Of a stretch of DNA of 64,000 bases, positions 29,801 to 44,800 are shown piece by piece. The translations under genes and the position numbers were made by a program. Numbering within the stretch: the first letter of the stretch is position 1; every line of letters starts with the position of its first letter. The DNA lies in assembly GCF_964275005.1 (NCBI RefSeq), contig NC_092686.1:47980627-48044626 (forward strand), read 5' to 3'. The DNA is from Diadema setosum. Taxonomy: Eukaryota > Echinodermata > Echinoidea > Diadematoida > Diadematidae. The notes under the pieces were generated by a model. The model saw only the letters and a program-made list of their open reading frames with translations, was not told the DNA's origin and searched no databases.

Positions 29801-32800
29801 GTTGCTAGCTTTTGAGGATGTTGCACAAGAATTTTAGCATGTTGCAGCGACAAGCTAAAACCCCTCATGGACCACCCTGTTCATACATATTACAAAAGAT
29901 GGTAAGAATGACTGCTTACTGCTTGTACAATAACACCTACACATCCAAAGCTATAGCTCACAATAACCCGATCACTTCTGAAATGCAATGGAGACTGATT
30001 CGTAATACGTCTTATGCTCATTAAAAGCTCATTTGGGTTGACTACAATGTAGGCCCCTTTATAAAGAGGGTGCTAGTGACATCGCTGCACTGAATAAAAT
30101 GTGTATTCATAGAAAATAAACCTCTAGCATGTTTCACTCCCATGTGATTCCAGCACATGGAGCATTTTGCTGTAAATCTTAAAGGGACAGTACAGTATTG
30201 GTGGAGATGAGAATTGGGCTTTTAAATTTTTGCGAGATACCAAGAAAACTTATAATACAGTACAGAGCGTACCATTAAAGAGGAATTCAAAGTTTATTTG
30301 ATGAAAATCAGGTTTGGAATGACTGAAAACATCCAAAAACAAAGTAAAACAAAACGATCATAACAAAGTGTGGGTCCCACACTTTATTAGAATTGCTCTT
30401 TATTGGATATCTCAGCCATTTCAAAACCAATTTTCATCAAATAAACGTTGAGTTCCTTATAGAATTACATGCTCTTTCATATTTCATAAAAGGTTTCTCA
30501 TTATCTCACCAAAAAATGTTAGAAACCTGAAAGTAGGTCTCATCCAAAACTATATGATGCCTTTAATCTACTGTAAATTTGTTTGCATTTCATTATTGAA
30601 GCCTCTGATACGCATGGAAGCTGACAGCGAGTTAAAAAAATGAAACAGCCTAGGTCTGTACTATTAGACATAATTAAATACCATAAACCTTCTGTACAAA
30701 GCATTACTTTCTGAAAATGAAAATTCTGTCCAGTTAATATGGTAATGAAGAGCATGCACAAAACACAATTGATTAATCATGGCCGTCCATCAAGACTTAA
30801 TTTATTTAAGTAAATACTTCTTCCTATCTTAGCACACATGTATGCAATCTAATTTTTCAGCTGGTTCTAAAAATAGAATACTTTATGCCATGTTTGGCAT
30901 TCAGGTAAAATTCTCAGCTTCCTGTCACAGGCCAAAAATACTTCCCGATGACCTCATCAGGGCACATTATGTAAGCTTTATGATGAGCTGCACAGATCAC
31001 TCAAGAATACCTCAGTGTACTGGATATCTATCTATGTAACTCTATCACTTTCCTCTAATGCTATACAAATGCACATACACAGACAGATTATTATAGAACA
31101 TATGGCTCAATTTTGTAAAAGTAGAACTATACAGTGCTTTTTATTGGATACTTGTGGAAATGCTTTTTAAGTCACTGTACTCGGTACTCGATACTCAAGC
31201 ATCATAAATCAACTACAGTGTACCTTTATTCGAGCATATCGCTTATTTCCACTTGCAAGACAAGATATTGATGCAACCTGCAAATATTTGCAATCACGGT
31301 TTAGGCAAACAACAGAGGGTCAACTGAGGGTTGTGACACCGTGACTTGACTATTTCTACAAACCATATGCGACTTGATTTTCTACAAATGGCTGCCGTAT
31401 CAGAAAACTATATCTTCAAGTCTAAAAAGCACCATTAAATTACAGTATCATCATTATTGTTAAAAAAGGGGTTTATCGATCACCACCAGTACCATTATCA
31501 TCTTCTACTACTGACAGTTCCTGAAGTTGTTGTCCTTTTTTCTATATCATATCATTCAAATCATTATTCAAAATATATTTCAACACTTTTCCCTTACCAC
31601 TGTATATCGATATCACTATCACTGTTTTTCTTCCAATCAGCATTACCAACTGTTGTCACCTTTGTTTGATTCATATTGATATCATATGAATCACATTCAC
31701 TCCACATTATTCATTGTTGCACATCTTTCATTCCTGTGACCCCCAGACTTGTCTTCTAATACATCCTATAAGCAGGCATTAAAGATAGCAGGGCCAAGAC
31801 ATGTGTAAGAAAGCCTCATCAACTCCCCTCAACTGCCAAGCACACACACACCTGCCTAATGATGGACGAGGGCTAATGCCCCGTTCAGACTCCTCCCTAT
31901 CTCACACGAGCTGTGACACAATTCATCATTTTCTGCTTCCGCTGAAATGGATCACGTCCCTCAAATGTAACAGGGAATTCAGGGAGCCATAGATGGATGT
32001 TGTAGATATTCAGCCCATTGCGGTCACCATCTGTAAACATGTTGACACTGACATTTAAGATGTAATGCTGCCCCCAAGGGTGGTTCCATTTTTTCTTCTT
32101 TCTTTAGCGATGGTTCATTTCAGGCTCTACTGCCTCCAGAATGTTTGTAAATGTCACGGCATCAAGTATCAACTGGTCTGGCCTACAGTGTAAGAAGACT
32201 GCATGTCAGCACCACATATGGCCTAAATCACTCACAGAAATATAGTAAATGGGATAAGAAGCTATAGCTTACTTGGGTGTAGAGATGTAAAGCATCTGCT
32301 CCTGTTCTCAGTTCTAAATTTGTATCTATGATTCTTTGTCTTCACCATGTATCCTCATCAAGTAGTGTGGCTTTATTGATAAATACTGTAGTTGCCCTTA
32401 AAAAAAAATCCAATGCATGATATAATGCAATGTATGTAAATGCACAAATGAAGAAAAGGAACAATACCAGCATCAATGGCAACCAAATGTGGTACCATTG
32501 CAAGATATACAATGTTATGTAACATGCACTAAAGCACAGGATATTATGGCCTTTCCTTTTCACTCTATACTTTTTCAGTAGACATGCACATCTAGCTCAT
32601 AATACAAGTGTGTGTACATATAAAAGTCTGTACATTGTAGATTCACTTGGTATGAAATCAGGCTGTATTACGCAATCGATGGGGGGGGGGAGGGGTGAAG
32701 GAGATTCTGCATTAATGATCTGACACACTAATCAAACAGAAGGCGTTCAAACACTTGTCTGTCTTGAATGAGTCAATTTCAAGTACGGAGCTGATAATCA

Positions 32801-35800
32801 AATTGTTTCATTAATTAATAATTAGTCTGTTACTAGACACTTGCACAATGTTTGCACCAACTGAAGATGGTACAATGGATTCACAGTCAGTTTATCAGTT
32901 AATGAGATATCAAACTTGAGATTGTCCCCTTGACTTTGCACACAGATATCTCAAACTCATTCCACTGGCAAGTTAATCCTCCCATTATTCCACACGAGAA
33001 GCATTGTCTTTCAATCTGGCCCTTAACACTCCTCATTTGGCAAGGTGAGACTTCAGCATACAGCTCACAAAGACCCCTTCATTACCCAGTAGCTCCAGCT
33101 ACGGATAAGAAGAGCTGGCTTGAAGTAGTACGCTCATAAGCATACCGTAAAACCAGAATCATTCGCGGCATGAAACTTTCATGATTTGGAGCTGACAGCT
33201 TTTTTGCAGCACAAAATTATCAACATTTGGCATTCAATGCATCGAGTCAACAAACACTTGCGTACATGCATTTCAATTCCACAAATCTTTGCTCTTTGTG
33301 AAATTTGCGAAGGTTTCATGCACGCAAAAATTTCTGGTTTTACAGAGTACTGTATGTGCGGAAATTGTAGCGAAGGGTATTTTCATGCATTTTGCAAATT
33401 GTCTTTGAAACACAAAAATAACAATGTGCAATATAAAAACATGAAAAAATATAATTTCTTTAAAAACTAGAAATGTCGCTACGGCGACTGGTGTATGCCT
33501 CCGCCATAATGCATGGTTCTCCTAATAGGTCTATAGTACAATGTCTTGACAATGTGTGATTGAAAGTTTCACACAATTGGCAAAATATTAAAATGACAGG
33601 TTTGCCACAAATGTGCTGAATGTTCACTTTCCTAGAACTAGGTTCACTTGGATGAATGATTAAAACGTCAGAGTGCACGTATTTGGGGGAACTGATGATT
33701 TTTACTTGACTTTTGACCCTTTTATAAGTTTATGCATTGAGTAATTTTCAAGGTATTGAGAAAAAGTATAATTTCAGTATCAAATGGTAAAATAGTATTA
33801 TCTAAACTTGGCCTTTGACCTTTGACCTCACAGTTCCAAAGGGAATCATTGTTAGGTAGAACATGCATAAATATGTAAGTTTCATGATAATACCTTGAGT
33901 TACTTTTGAGATATGGAGGAAGAAGTGCATTTTAGCACTTTCACTTGACCTTTGACCTTTTGGCAAGAAACTTCCCACAGAATATATATTGGGTTATACA
34001 TGCATACATCAAGTTAAAAAAAAAAATCCTTCAGGCATTGCATAAATATAAGGAAAGCAGTGATATTTTGAGGAGTTGACCTTGACCTTTGACCCCTTGA
34101 CCTTTGACCCATGACCCCCAACTTCCTTAGATAATCACTGCCCATCGGTACATGCATATATACTAAGTTCCATGAAGATACCTTGAACCATTTGCGAGAT
34201 ATGGAGAAAAACATGAAATTTCAACCTTTTTTTCACAAAATAATCTGTGACCTTTGACCTTTGACCCCGTGACCATAAAATCCAAACAAAGTATTATCCC
34301 CCCAGGATATACCCTCATACCAAGTTTGATGCAAAACCACCCCACAGTTCTTGAGATATCGACAAAAACAAAACGGGACGGACGTACGGACGTACGGACG
34401 GACGACCCGAAAACATAATGCCTCCGGCCACTTCGTTGGCGGAGGCATAAAAAAAAAAAATCAAGCCATGCCAGCATTGGATCTTGCACAACTAGTAAAG
34501 CTATTGTGGGCATCAGAAGACTCAAGAGGAAAATTAGCATGTCACGTCAGTAAACTAAATTGTGACTTAGAGTCGCAAGATTCTTTTACAAATGGCCAGT
34601 CAGTTTGCCATATTGTGGGCAAATGTTGGCTTTTACTTTGTATACTTTTGCTCATCGCGAGAGAAAAGAATTTTAAACATATACTTGCAAATGAGAACCC
34701 TACTACACATACACTGCTGGGCTAATGCAGTTCTTTAAAAAAAAGATATCCATGATGATGTACAGTACTATACATAATCTGCCATATGGATTTTCCCCAA
34801 TAAACGACAACCTCACAGCATGTTCTCCATTCATGTGAAATCATATCTTGTGCTGTATCATCTTTTCAACAGTTAACATATTTTAACATGTCATCTTTAT
34901 ACTATAGTAAGGGATGAATTAGGACTATAAGAAATCATTCTACACTGCACACTGCTATTGTTTACTTTGGACTCCCCTTGAAAGCTAACATTATAGATGA
35001 CAGGGATGTTGTTTTATGCACAATATTTGTGCTCTCGTTATCTTACAATGCAAAAAAAAAAATAGGGATAATTTCTTACACTGACAAAGAAAGGCACTGA
35101 ATATCTAAAGCTATTATTGACTAATGTTTTAAACTGTGAATTTACATCCCTGATATTACAATACAAATACAAGTAATGATAATGAACACTTAAGACTGTA
35201 TTACACTTCTAAGATACATTTATTTCAGATGCCCCAGTGTTAAAGGGACTGTTCAGTACTGGTTGAGGTGGGGATTCATGTTTTGAACATTCCTAAGTGA
35301 GATAATGAGAAACCTCTTATGAAGTATGAAAGAGCATGTAATTTTAAGAAGGATTCAACGTTTATTTGATGAAAATTGGTTTTCAAATGGCTGAGATATC
35401 CAAAAAAGGGATAATAATAAAAGGCGACAGGCCACGCCTTTTATTAGGATCTCTTTGTTTCACCTTGTTTTGGGATATCTCAGCCATTTCAAAACCGATT
35501 TTCATCAAATAAACTTTTGATACCCCTAGAATTGCATGCTCTTTGACAACTCATAGAGTGGTTTCTGAATATCTCGCAAAACGTTACAAGCTAAATCCTC
35601 ACCTCCACCAGAACTGTACACACCCTTTCAGGGTAATGACTTCTAACTTCACAGTATACACCGATGATGTACTACATGTACATACAGGATACGTGTAGGC
35701 CTACGTACAGCCTTTAAACCACAGCCTGATGAATCACAAATCACATTCAGACAAACATGAGGTCACCCTTTAACCTTTTCTTAGTCCACTGCGGAGATTT

Positions 35801-38800
35801 GTTCTTCATTAGCTAGGTTCACATTATGTGTGCAATCTTTGAAATTTTTACACTTTGATGATTAGGTTGTAGTTTCAAACTATGATGCATGTCCAGATGA
35901 CACCTAATCTCTACAATTGAACTTTCGAGGAGAGCCCCTTTTGATGCTCAAACCACAGAACAGGGAGAAATACATACACGGAGAGCTAAGTGTAACCATA
36001 AACCTGATAATGTGCGATGATGTAGTAGTGTACAACATGAACTGGAGGTTGACCCGAAAGCTAAGGGGGAATGGGGTTCATGGAAAAGTCATGCTAACTT
36101 TTGGGTTTGTTGATTATCGTGTCTAAATGACATTAAACTACAAGCGGGGACCCCCCTCAGCTCACGGATAGAGCATAAACCCTAAGATATCTTGTGGTTT
36201 TAATCATCAGCTAATCTTAGAGATTGCTAAGTTTTAAGTGCATCTTCATGGAGCTAAACTTGGAGCTAATCATCACGTTTAAAAACTTTGAGCTAATCTT
36301 TAAGATTAGATACCTCGTGTGAAGTGGAAAGTGACATTGATGATCTCGGAAGAGTTGGTACCTTGATGTACAATGTAGGCACAGCAATGAAAATAGATTC
36401 AGTGAGCTATGGCTGACAAGACAGTCATAAATCTAAATGACCATAAATCATGGATTTCAAGGGAGAGGCCATAATTCAAATACATGTATCGTAAGATGAA
36501 ACTCAAAGACTTGATGAAAAGCCAAAGATATTGGTAAGTGGGATAATGGGTTTTGGGTCACAGCTTATTTTGGCCCGGGTCATGCGAGCTACATAATACA
36601 TACATAAAGTGTTTGCAACTTCATCGCCTGAACCTTCATTGCATGTGAGTATCCAACGATACCATTTTTTATGCCGTCGCAAAGTAATGGAAGAAAACAT
36701 GTGAATCGCTTTTCTATATCTAATGTTACAAGAGCGACATGTGTACAAGGCAACTTAAAGGGAAGATAAACCCCAAGAACAATGTGGATTGAGTGAAAGC
36801 AGCAACATTAGTAGAACACATCAGTGAAAGTTTGAAGAAAATCGGACAATCGATGCAAAAGTTATGAATTTTTAAAGTTTTGGTGTTGGAACCGCTGGAT
36901 GAGGAGACTAGTAGAGGTTATGACGTATGAGTGGACTACAATATCAAGAAAATATAAAGAAAATACTACAAAAATCCATTTTTCATGAAAATTACAAATT
37001 CCATCAACTTGATATTGACATATGGTAAGGGTAGCAATTATTCCCCCTGCTTTCTGAAAGCGGTTGGTCCACTGCTCTTTCATAATTCTAGAAAAGTGAA
37101 TTTTTGTTGAATATCCTTTATATTTTCTGTGTATTGTTGTCCACTCATACGTCATATCCTCTAGTAGTCTCCTCATCCAGCGGTTCCAACACCAAAACTT
37201 TAAAAATTCATAACTTTTGCATCGATTGTCCGATTTTTCTCAAACTTTCACTGATGTGTTCCACTAATGTTGCTGCTTTCACTCAATCCACATTGCTCTT
37301 TGGGTTTACCTTCCCTTTAAGCACAAGGATGTGGTATATCAATAACAAGGAACCTCGGAATTCATCACAACATATTCCATGACAGATGGACGCATTTTTC
37401 AATATAAAATGGTATAAAAATATGCAGGTAGTTTACAAATATCAGCTGCTTTTAGGGGCACGGTTAAAATTAATTGCATGGAGGTGATTTCTCAACAGTG
37501 CTATGCCCTGATACAAAGTTGAGAAATTGAGAAATCATGCAGGGCAAATAGTTTCAATCGTGACCTGCAAAGAAGCAGTCAACATTTATTCTATATCTTA
37601 TATACTGAATCCTGCTTGATTTAAGACATTTATGCTTAATTTAGCAACTGAAATGAGTTGTCATGCCACTGGTCAGAAAAATTACATAAAGTACAATTTC
37701 ACAACTTGCAAATACAGTACACTTACACATGTACAGTATATGCAGGTGACTGCCACGCAGATTACGCAAAAACTAGTGACTGCTTCTTTGACTAATCATA
37801 ATAAAGAATACATCAAGTTTATACTGCTGTTTATTTAACTTGGGAGGGAGTCAGTCTATTCAGGGCCCTGATTTACTGAGTCATAGCTTATGATAAGTAG
37901 GGATTAACAAAAGAATGCATAATTCACATATGACTTTAGTATGGTCCACCAGACTGATTACAGTGATATCAACTCATGCACAGTCATGGTCAAATCACCT
38001 TTGCTTCATTACTCAGAGATGCAGCAAATTTCAATAGATAAACATAATGTACATGTACAATGTAAAAACATGATGGAATACAGATACTGCTAGCATGGCA
38101 AGGTGCAGTAAAAGTCAAGGACCTGCCATGTCTCATCCTGAAAGCAACTGTGTGGTATATCACTGACTCAAGGCAGATGTGAGCAGTTTGAAAAGCATGT
38201 TCAGTACTTGTTCATGCAAGAAGCATTTTTGGCAAAGGAAATTTATTCCAAAGACATTCTAAGTACAGTCATCATTTTTCCATCAGTTTCATATGATGAA
38301 CTAGTTGTGCAACTGCATGGTTAGTAGAAAGAAATCCCAGACTTTCAACAATACACTTAAATCAGTCTCTACAATTCAATAATTTCTTTCTGCAGGCCAT
38401 ACAAATCATCATGGGGCCTGAAGCCACGCAAATAGACTACTAGACCACTACTACTTTCTTTCGGTGGCAGGAAATATTTGAAACTTGCCACTGCCATTCA
38501 AGCATATCGTGTATGGGGCAAATTATTTGTATAGGGCCCCATTTTCTCTCTCTCTCTCCTTTCGTTCTTTAAAACAACATATAGTGTAGACAAGAACTTT
38601 TGCATGCATTCTAATTTTGCGAATCTTGACTCTCGCAAAATCAGCAAAATTAAAGAAATCAAAATGTTATACATTCGAACATTTCTGGTTTTACAGTAAT
38701 CACACTAGCCTAGATAGCAAATATGGTCAGGGCTCAACACTAACTTAATCCTCTGGAGCTCGTTCAGGCCACTAAAATCTTTGAATATAAAATTTTGGAG

Positions 38801-41800
38801 GCTCAAAATAGGAGGAAATTCAGAAAGTTCATTTTGAGTTTTAGATACCTTATCAACCACCATAACCTAGCCTTTCTGGAAATTTGGTGGCGTGGCATGA
38901 AATTTTTCGCAAATTGCCACTGGCATTCAAAGCATGGTATAGTGTAGCCAAGAACTTTCGAGAGCATTTAATTTCACAAACCTTGGCTCTCACGAAATGT
39001 TCAAAATCAAAACGCACACGAAAATTTCTGGTTTTGCAGTATATTAAAATGATTTATCCCACTATTACACACAAGAACTTTCTCTGTATACAATGTGCAG
39101 GACAGTAAAAAAGAGCAATCGATGGTTATGCACTTGCTTTTCAGTGCTTTAATTGAGTCCATTGCACAACGTGTGAAATACTGTTAAAAACAGTTCACAT
39201 GAAAGCTAGAGTACAGCAGTAAGGAAAAAAAAAAACTGAGAATGAGAAACAAAGAACAAGATCTCTACATTAACAGTAGAGACACCTACTACACTAAACT
39301 TGTGTCGTTGGTTTGTGTTGCCTTTTCTCACAAAATGTATGTCAGACAGAAGATTCACAAATCATCATTATGTGTATACATGCAGTGCATTGCAGTCTTT
39401 TTTTGCTTGGGGTAGTTTTGTTATTGTGGGGGGTGTGTCACATGCAGATTCTTTATGTCAACTTGGCAAACTTTGCTTGTAATTCCACATTGTGAGTGCA
39501 CGTGACTGAGAAAGGATATAAATAACACACATGTTTGCAAGTAGAGCATGTGATCTAAATAGAGAACAGAGAAAATGATACTGGTTTCCAAGAAGCAGAA
39601 TCAATGGATGTATAATGTGAGGTATACGTGGCCAAGGCGAACATGAGGAAAACATACACACAACAGTAGCAATGTTACACCTTTACGTGTAAGACCACAT
39701 AATAGAGGATGGATGCCCATGTCTTGTGCTACATGCTAATATGAAACAGTACTAATGCTACCAAACATAGAATTGTTGTACTACTCTGTGGAGTTTGCCA
39801 TTCATATGTCACTTAGTATGCCTGATTTTCCTGCAGTGTGCATTTATTGATGAGTTGAGACATGTTCTGACAACAATCATTCAACATTCATTGAGAATCC
39901 AAATAAGCTCATTCTTTATTTCTCTTTCTTCCCTCTCAATAATTCATAAAGCATTGACATTTAATAGCACAACTCCCTAGACTCCCTGCTCTGTTTTTAG
40001 TTGATCATGTTGCGGAAAAGAGAATCTTGTCCAAGAAATGGATAGAAAAGGTACAATATTGTTACCACAGATGAAAGATAGAGCCTGCAGTCTTTCCTTT
40101 ACTTTTCCTCTCCTGTTTTTCCTTTTACAGACAGATCAAACTGTATTCCTCTTTCTCTGATACTATAATTGCTCTGTTTCACTAAACTTGCTGATCAAAT
40201 AGAGTGTATATGTGTGAGTTTATGGAAATCCTAGTTTAGGAAAGTGCTGCCATGGAGGGTATGCCTAGCCACCTTGAAACAAATGACTTGGTACCAGCAT
40301 GGGCCACATTTGTCTTTCTTTTGTTCTTCAAATGTAAAGAAAAGCAAGAAGTCTCAACATATTCCTGTCTTAACAACAACATGATCAAGATAAACAAATT
40401 GAAAAGATATACCATGTATGAAACATTACTCATGGATTAGTGAGTGGGTAATGAATGTTGAAAAATAGAGAGAGAGAGAGAAAGGATAATAACATGCTTG
40501 CATTCATTGTTCATCACTGTGTTGGTTACTACAAAGCGTGTATCTGCGATACTCTTGAGAATACTGGCCTACAAAATCGGATCCCTCTGACAGCCCTTTA
40601 ACACACTGCAAAATTCAGGTGAACAGAAAACACTTTTGAATATACGCTATGGGGTGAACAGAATACGGTGGAACACATTGAAGAGAATTTTGAATAAAGT
40701 GCTATCAATGCACGAGGCCTGTGACTACCTCTAGGAGGTGATTTGGATCATGCCATAGGAGGCTTTTGCTTTTCGATGTTTTGTTATGAAAAGGCAAAGA
40801 AGCATTAAAGGTTAAAAGTCATCTACTGTCTAGTGCTTTGCAGATAAGAGAAGTGAGTGCTTGCTTGAAGGCAGAACTGTTTTATAGTCATCAAGACTTT
40901 TATCATAATTTTATCAGACACAGGTTTTTTATGCAGTCCGCAAATGTATATAATAAGGCATTTCTAGCAATGCATTAAAAACAGACATTTTTGTCTGCTT
41001 GATCGTCATGTGCAATATCAGAGCATATTCACTGAAACACATAGGCTAATGTATTAATCTCCCATAGGCTACTTAGCACAGTAGCTGTGGAATATTATAC
41101 AACGTCCAAGTAGATCCTTGTAATTTGATTGGAGGATTGTTGGTGACGTGATATTCAATAAGTACTCCATTCAACGCGCCGTGCAATTTTGGTTCTATTT
41201 TTGCGTGCAACTTGGTTCGATTTTTTCGTTCTATTCCAAGGTTCGAGAAATTGTACGGTACTGCATGTACTGTGTAATGCATATTGAGGATTGCATGCAG
41301 CTAGCGCAGTAGTGCATGTGTGCCGTACATGCATGCGTGTATGTAGAAGGCCTACGTAGTGCTAGTGTCCGTGTATGAGCGCTAGCTGTGACCTGTATCT
41401 ACACTGACTGCACAAGCCAGAAAGAGAATCGCAGTGGATCCACATGTAAGTATCGCTATATTTTTCATACATAATTTATAAAATGGGTTCAAGAATGTAG
41501 CCAATTGGAAGCGCTGAAATGAGTCACGTGTGCGTGCATTAATTTCTTAGTAAATGCACTAAGAAGAGTCTCTCTTCCACCTCCCTGGCCTGACGTGCAG
41601 CTGTACGTCACAATGTTTACACTAGCAGTGCGCACTCAATCAGTTGTTACAAGTGCGTCACACGCTACTATACGCGCTGTCAATCCTGTAAACAACTTCT
41701 AGTTCGGGCCGCGGGCTGCCACAACAGCCGGCGGCCTTTCTTGTGCATAACACGTGGCGTACGTATACTCTTATACGTACGTACAGTACTTATGTGCGGG

Positions 41801-44800
41801 ATTTCCGAGTGCGACGTGCGTAAATGTTTCGGACGAACATCTTTGGACATCTTGACTTTTGAGCGAGTGCTACACTGTACATGTAGCTGACTGGTATTGA
41901 CCCACAAAGGTACGTGAATAATGCTGTTAGTTTTCGACACATTTTATCAAACAAATGATGCACAGGATTATTTCGTGGCGTTAGTTAAGGTGCGGCGCAC
42001 TCTCGAGTATTGACAGCGGCCGCACCTTCACTAACACACTCTATCCTGTGCATCATTTGTATAATATAGACTTCTCGGCCTACTCAGACCTACCCAACAC
42101 TCCTCCAACCAAATAACAAAGATCTACTTAGACGTTGTATAAAACAAATAGTGTATGGTCTTTACTCGTGCAATGGAACGAGATTTCGCACTCGGTAAAA
42201 GATGAGGCGCACTATTCAACTCGGCTTCGTCTCGTTGAATAGAGCGCCTCTATCTTTCACCTCGTGCAAAATCTCGTACCATTGCACTCGTGACCATTCA
42301 CTATTTGTATACTATTGTACACCTTATTTTATCTTGCCTGTTGTTCATAGGCTGGAGTGTACGAACATTTGCTAAGTGAATGAACTCTTGCTACAGTTCC
42401 AAGTCACTCTTGTTTTAGTACAGAGTCTACTTCAAATTCTAATAAAAGTAGTATTTTTTTTTTTAACAATTAATGCCCTCTGTAGATACTGCAAATGTTT
42501 GTGGATAATAATGATTATATTGAATGGCCATATTTCATGAAATGCCAAGGATTATTGCACTTGTTAGAGCCAATATTCAGTTGGTATCCCATACATTGCC
42601 ATATAATACCATTATTTCTGCACTAACAGGCATGCTCGATATACTCTGCGACTACTTGAAACTGCACAGTTATGACCACTACTACTTCTGAACAGTAAGG
42701 ATGCCAAATATAAAATTTGGTAATACATGTATAGTAATGCACTGTACTTATTACACTGCATTTATTACACTTTGACCACAGAGGGGGATCTCCACTCTCT
42801 TTAGTTCTTTTTGTTTTTCCCCCTAGCTTTGTTTCAACTGCAGACACAAGTCTTGATCTGAAAGCAAAGAGTCATAAAATCACTCTTTATTCAGCTCTTC
42901 TGATGTAGAGGGGTAGAGGTTTGTATTGAATGAACTGTGTGTGTGTCACATGCTTTTGCTTTTAGTTTTGTTTGGACAATACCGTATGCAGAGAAAGAGT
43001 ATGGCATGTATTGTATTGTATTGTGTTGCATTTTATTTATAGTTTGCTGATGGCATTCTTGTAACACAATTGATTTCAAAGAGGGGATTTATATAAAAGC
43101 TCTAGGTACAATGTAGCATCCCTAGTGCCTCCCTAAATCCAATGTTCATAAGTGAAATACTAAGCCCCAAAATAATTTCATCCTTAGTCACAAATAGGCC
43201 TATTGTAATTTATTAATAAAGCAGCGTTCCTACTGCATTATCCACTGGTTATACAACTGTTAGTCATAAATATTGAAAACTTCATTTACATCTAAGCTTG
43301 GTATGGCAACTTCTTCGACTGGCAGCATAGAGCAACTCCATGGTGGCTTCATGAAAAGGATACAATTTGGGGAGTGTCTAGATGATGTAGGCCCTACCAT
43401 CTTGTTGCATCATTTTACACTTTGAAGAAAGAGAGGAGAGGAGAAGGAGGAATACCAGGGTTGGGGTAGGGGTGAGAAGGGAAGAGGAAAAGACAGGAAA
43501 GAACAAGAAAGATCAGGAGAAGGAGAATAATTTCCACTGCCCGATTTTGCCAATAACCAAAGACCACTGGTTTTTAGGCAGTAGCCGTCACCTACAATGT
43601 ACACTCCCATCCTGGTGAAGCATGCTGTGGAATACATGCCGGTGTCACCACAAAGATGCAGAGAACATACATGTAAAACCAACACACTGCATACAAACCT
43701 GTAAGTACAAACATACACTAGATACTCTGTTAAATATGCTGAAGTTCAAGCATAGGGATGTGTGAACTCTTCGCACCTGTAGTACTGTAAAAGTGGAAAT
43801 TTTCGTGGTGTTGACATTTTTGTGCATTTGGCACAACCACAAGCTAGCGTGAAAATAAAAACACGCGAATACTTTTGTATGCCATATGTTTCTGTGGTCG
43901 ATGTCTTAATTTCACGGAATTAAAAACAAGCTGAAGCGAAACTTGACTTACCCATCCGAGCGTGAAAAATTACTCACGCGAAAATAACCGCTTTTTACAG
44001 TATTACTAACTAGAAAAGCACTCTGAGAGCACAGACCTCTGCCTAGGAGTAGCAGCTCATTTCCACCCATACATGCATGCTGAAAATTGCATAATTTCCC
44101 TATAGCTGCATTCACACATACAAAATTGCCTGATAATATGATTGTGATCCAAATCTCAAGATTTGTATAGGTGTTCATCCAACTTTTTGATAAAGAAGCC
44201 TTGTGTTTATCTAGTACTTCATTAGCTTCTTGCATGCTGCATGGTGCCTCGAGCAGAGTACATGCAAACCTCAAATATGTGCAGCTTGAAATCCCAAGTT
44301 CATTGACCCCATTGGCCAAAACATTAAAAAATTCCTTCAAAAATTCATAAAAATTCCTGGATCACTGCCAAAGTTTAATCATTCATTCCTGTGTCATTAT
44401 CAACTTTTCCTGCAAGTTTCATTCAAATCCGCTCACAACTTTTTGAGTTATTTTGCACGCAGGCAAACAAACAAACCAATGCTGGGAAAAAATTACTTCC
44501 TTGGCTGAGGTAATGATGCACGGTAAGTGCAAATTCATCTCTCATTCATAACAGATTGTTAATGTATGTGTAAATTTTGTATCTAAATTTCACACATGAA
44601 AGTGACAGTATTCCACAAACAGCGGATGACAGAAGCAGCATGCTTGTAATGGATGTACACAACTTGCTATGTCAAGGGTCAGTGCAAAAGAATGTGTTTA
44701 TTCCTTTTGTTTGTCATGTAAGTACTGTAAAACACAATATATTCGCAGCATGAAAATTTCACAAAATGGAGCCGACGGCCTTTTTTTAATCATGAAATTT

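Noticed and set aside
33467..34450. Regular repeats considered as a CRISPR-like array
   Set aside because: The steps are diverged and of unequal spacing, the family is dispersed with inverted ends, and the DNA is animal.
34163..34540. Overlapping frames of up to 125 codons on both strands
   Set aside because: They fall on the GACGTACGGACG tail of the TTGACC-rich element, and the same peptide (VRTDVRTYVRT-like) recurs at 63490-63808.
43948..44340. Minus-strand frame of 130 codons
   Set aside because: Crosses the boundary of two mobile elements (43783-44002 and 44009-44515) and resembles no protein.
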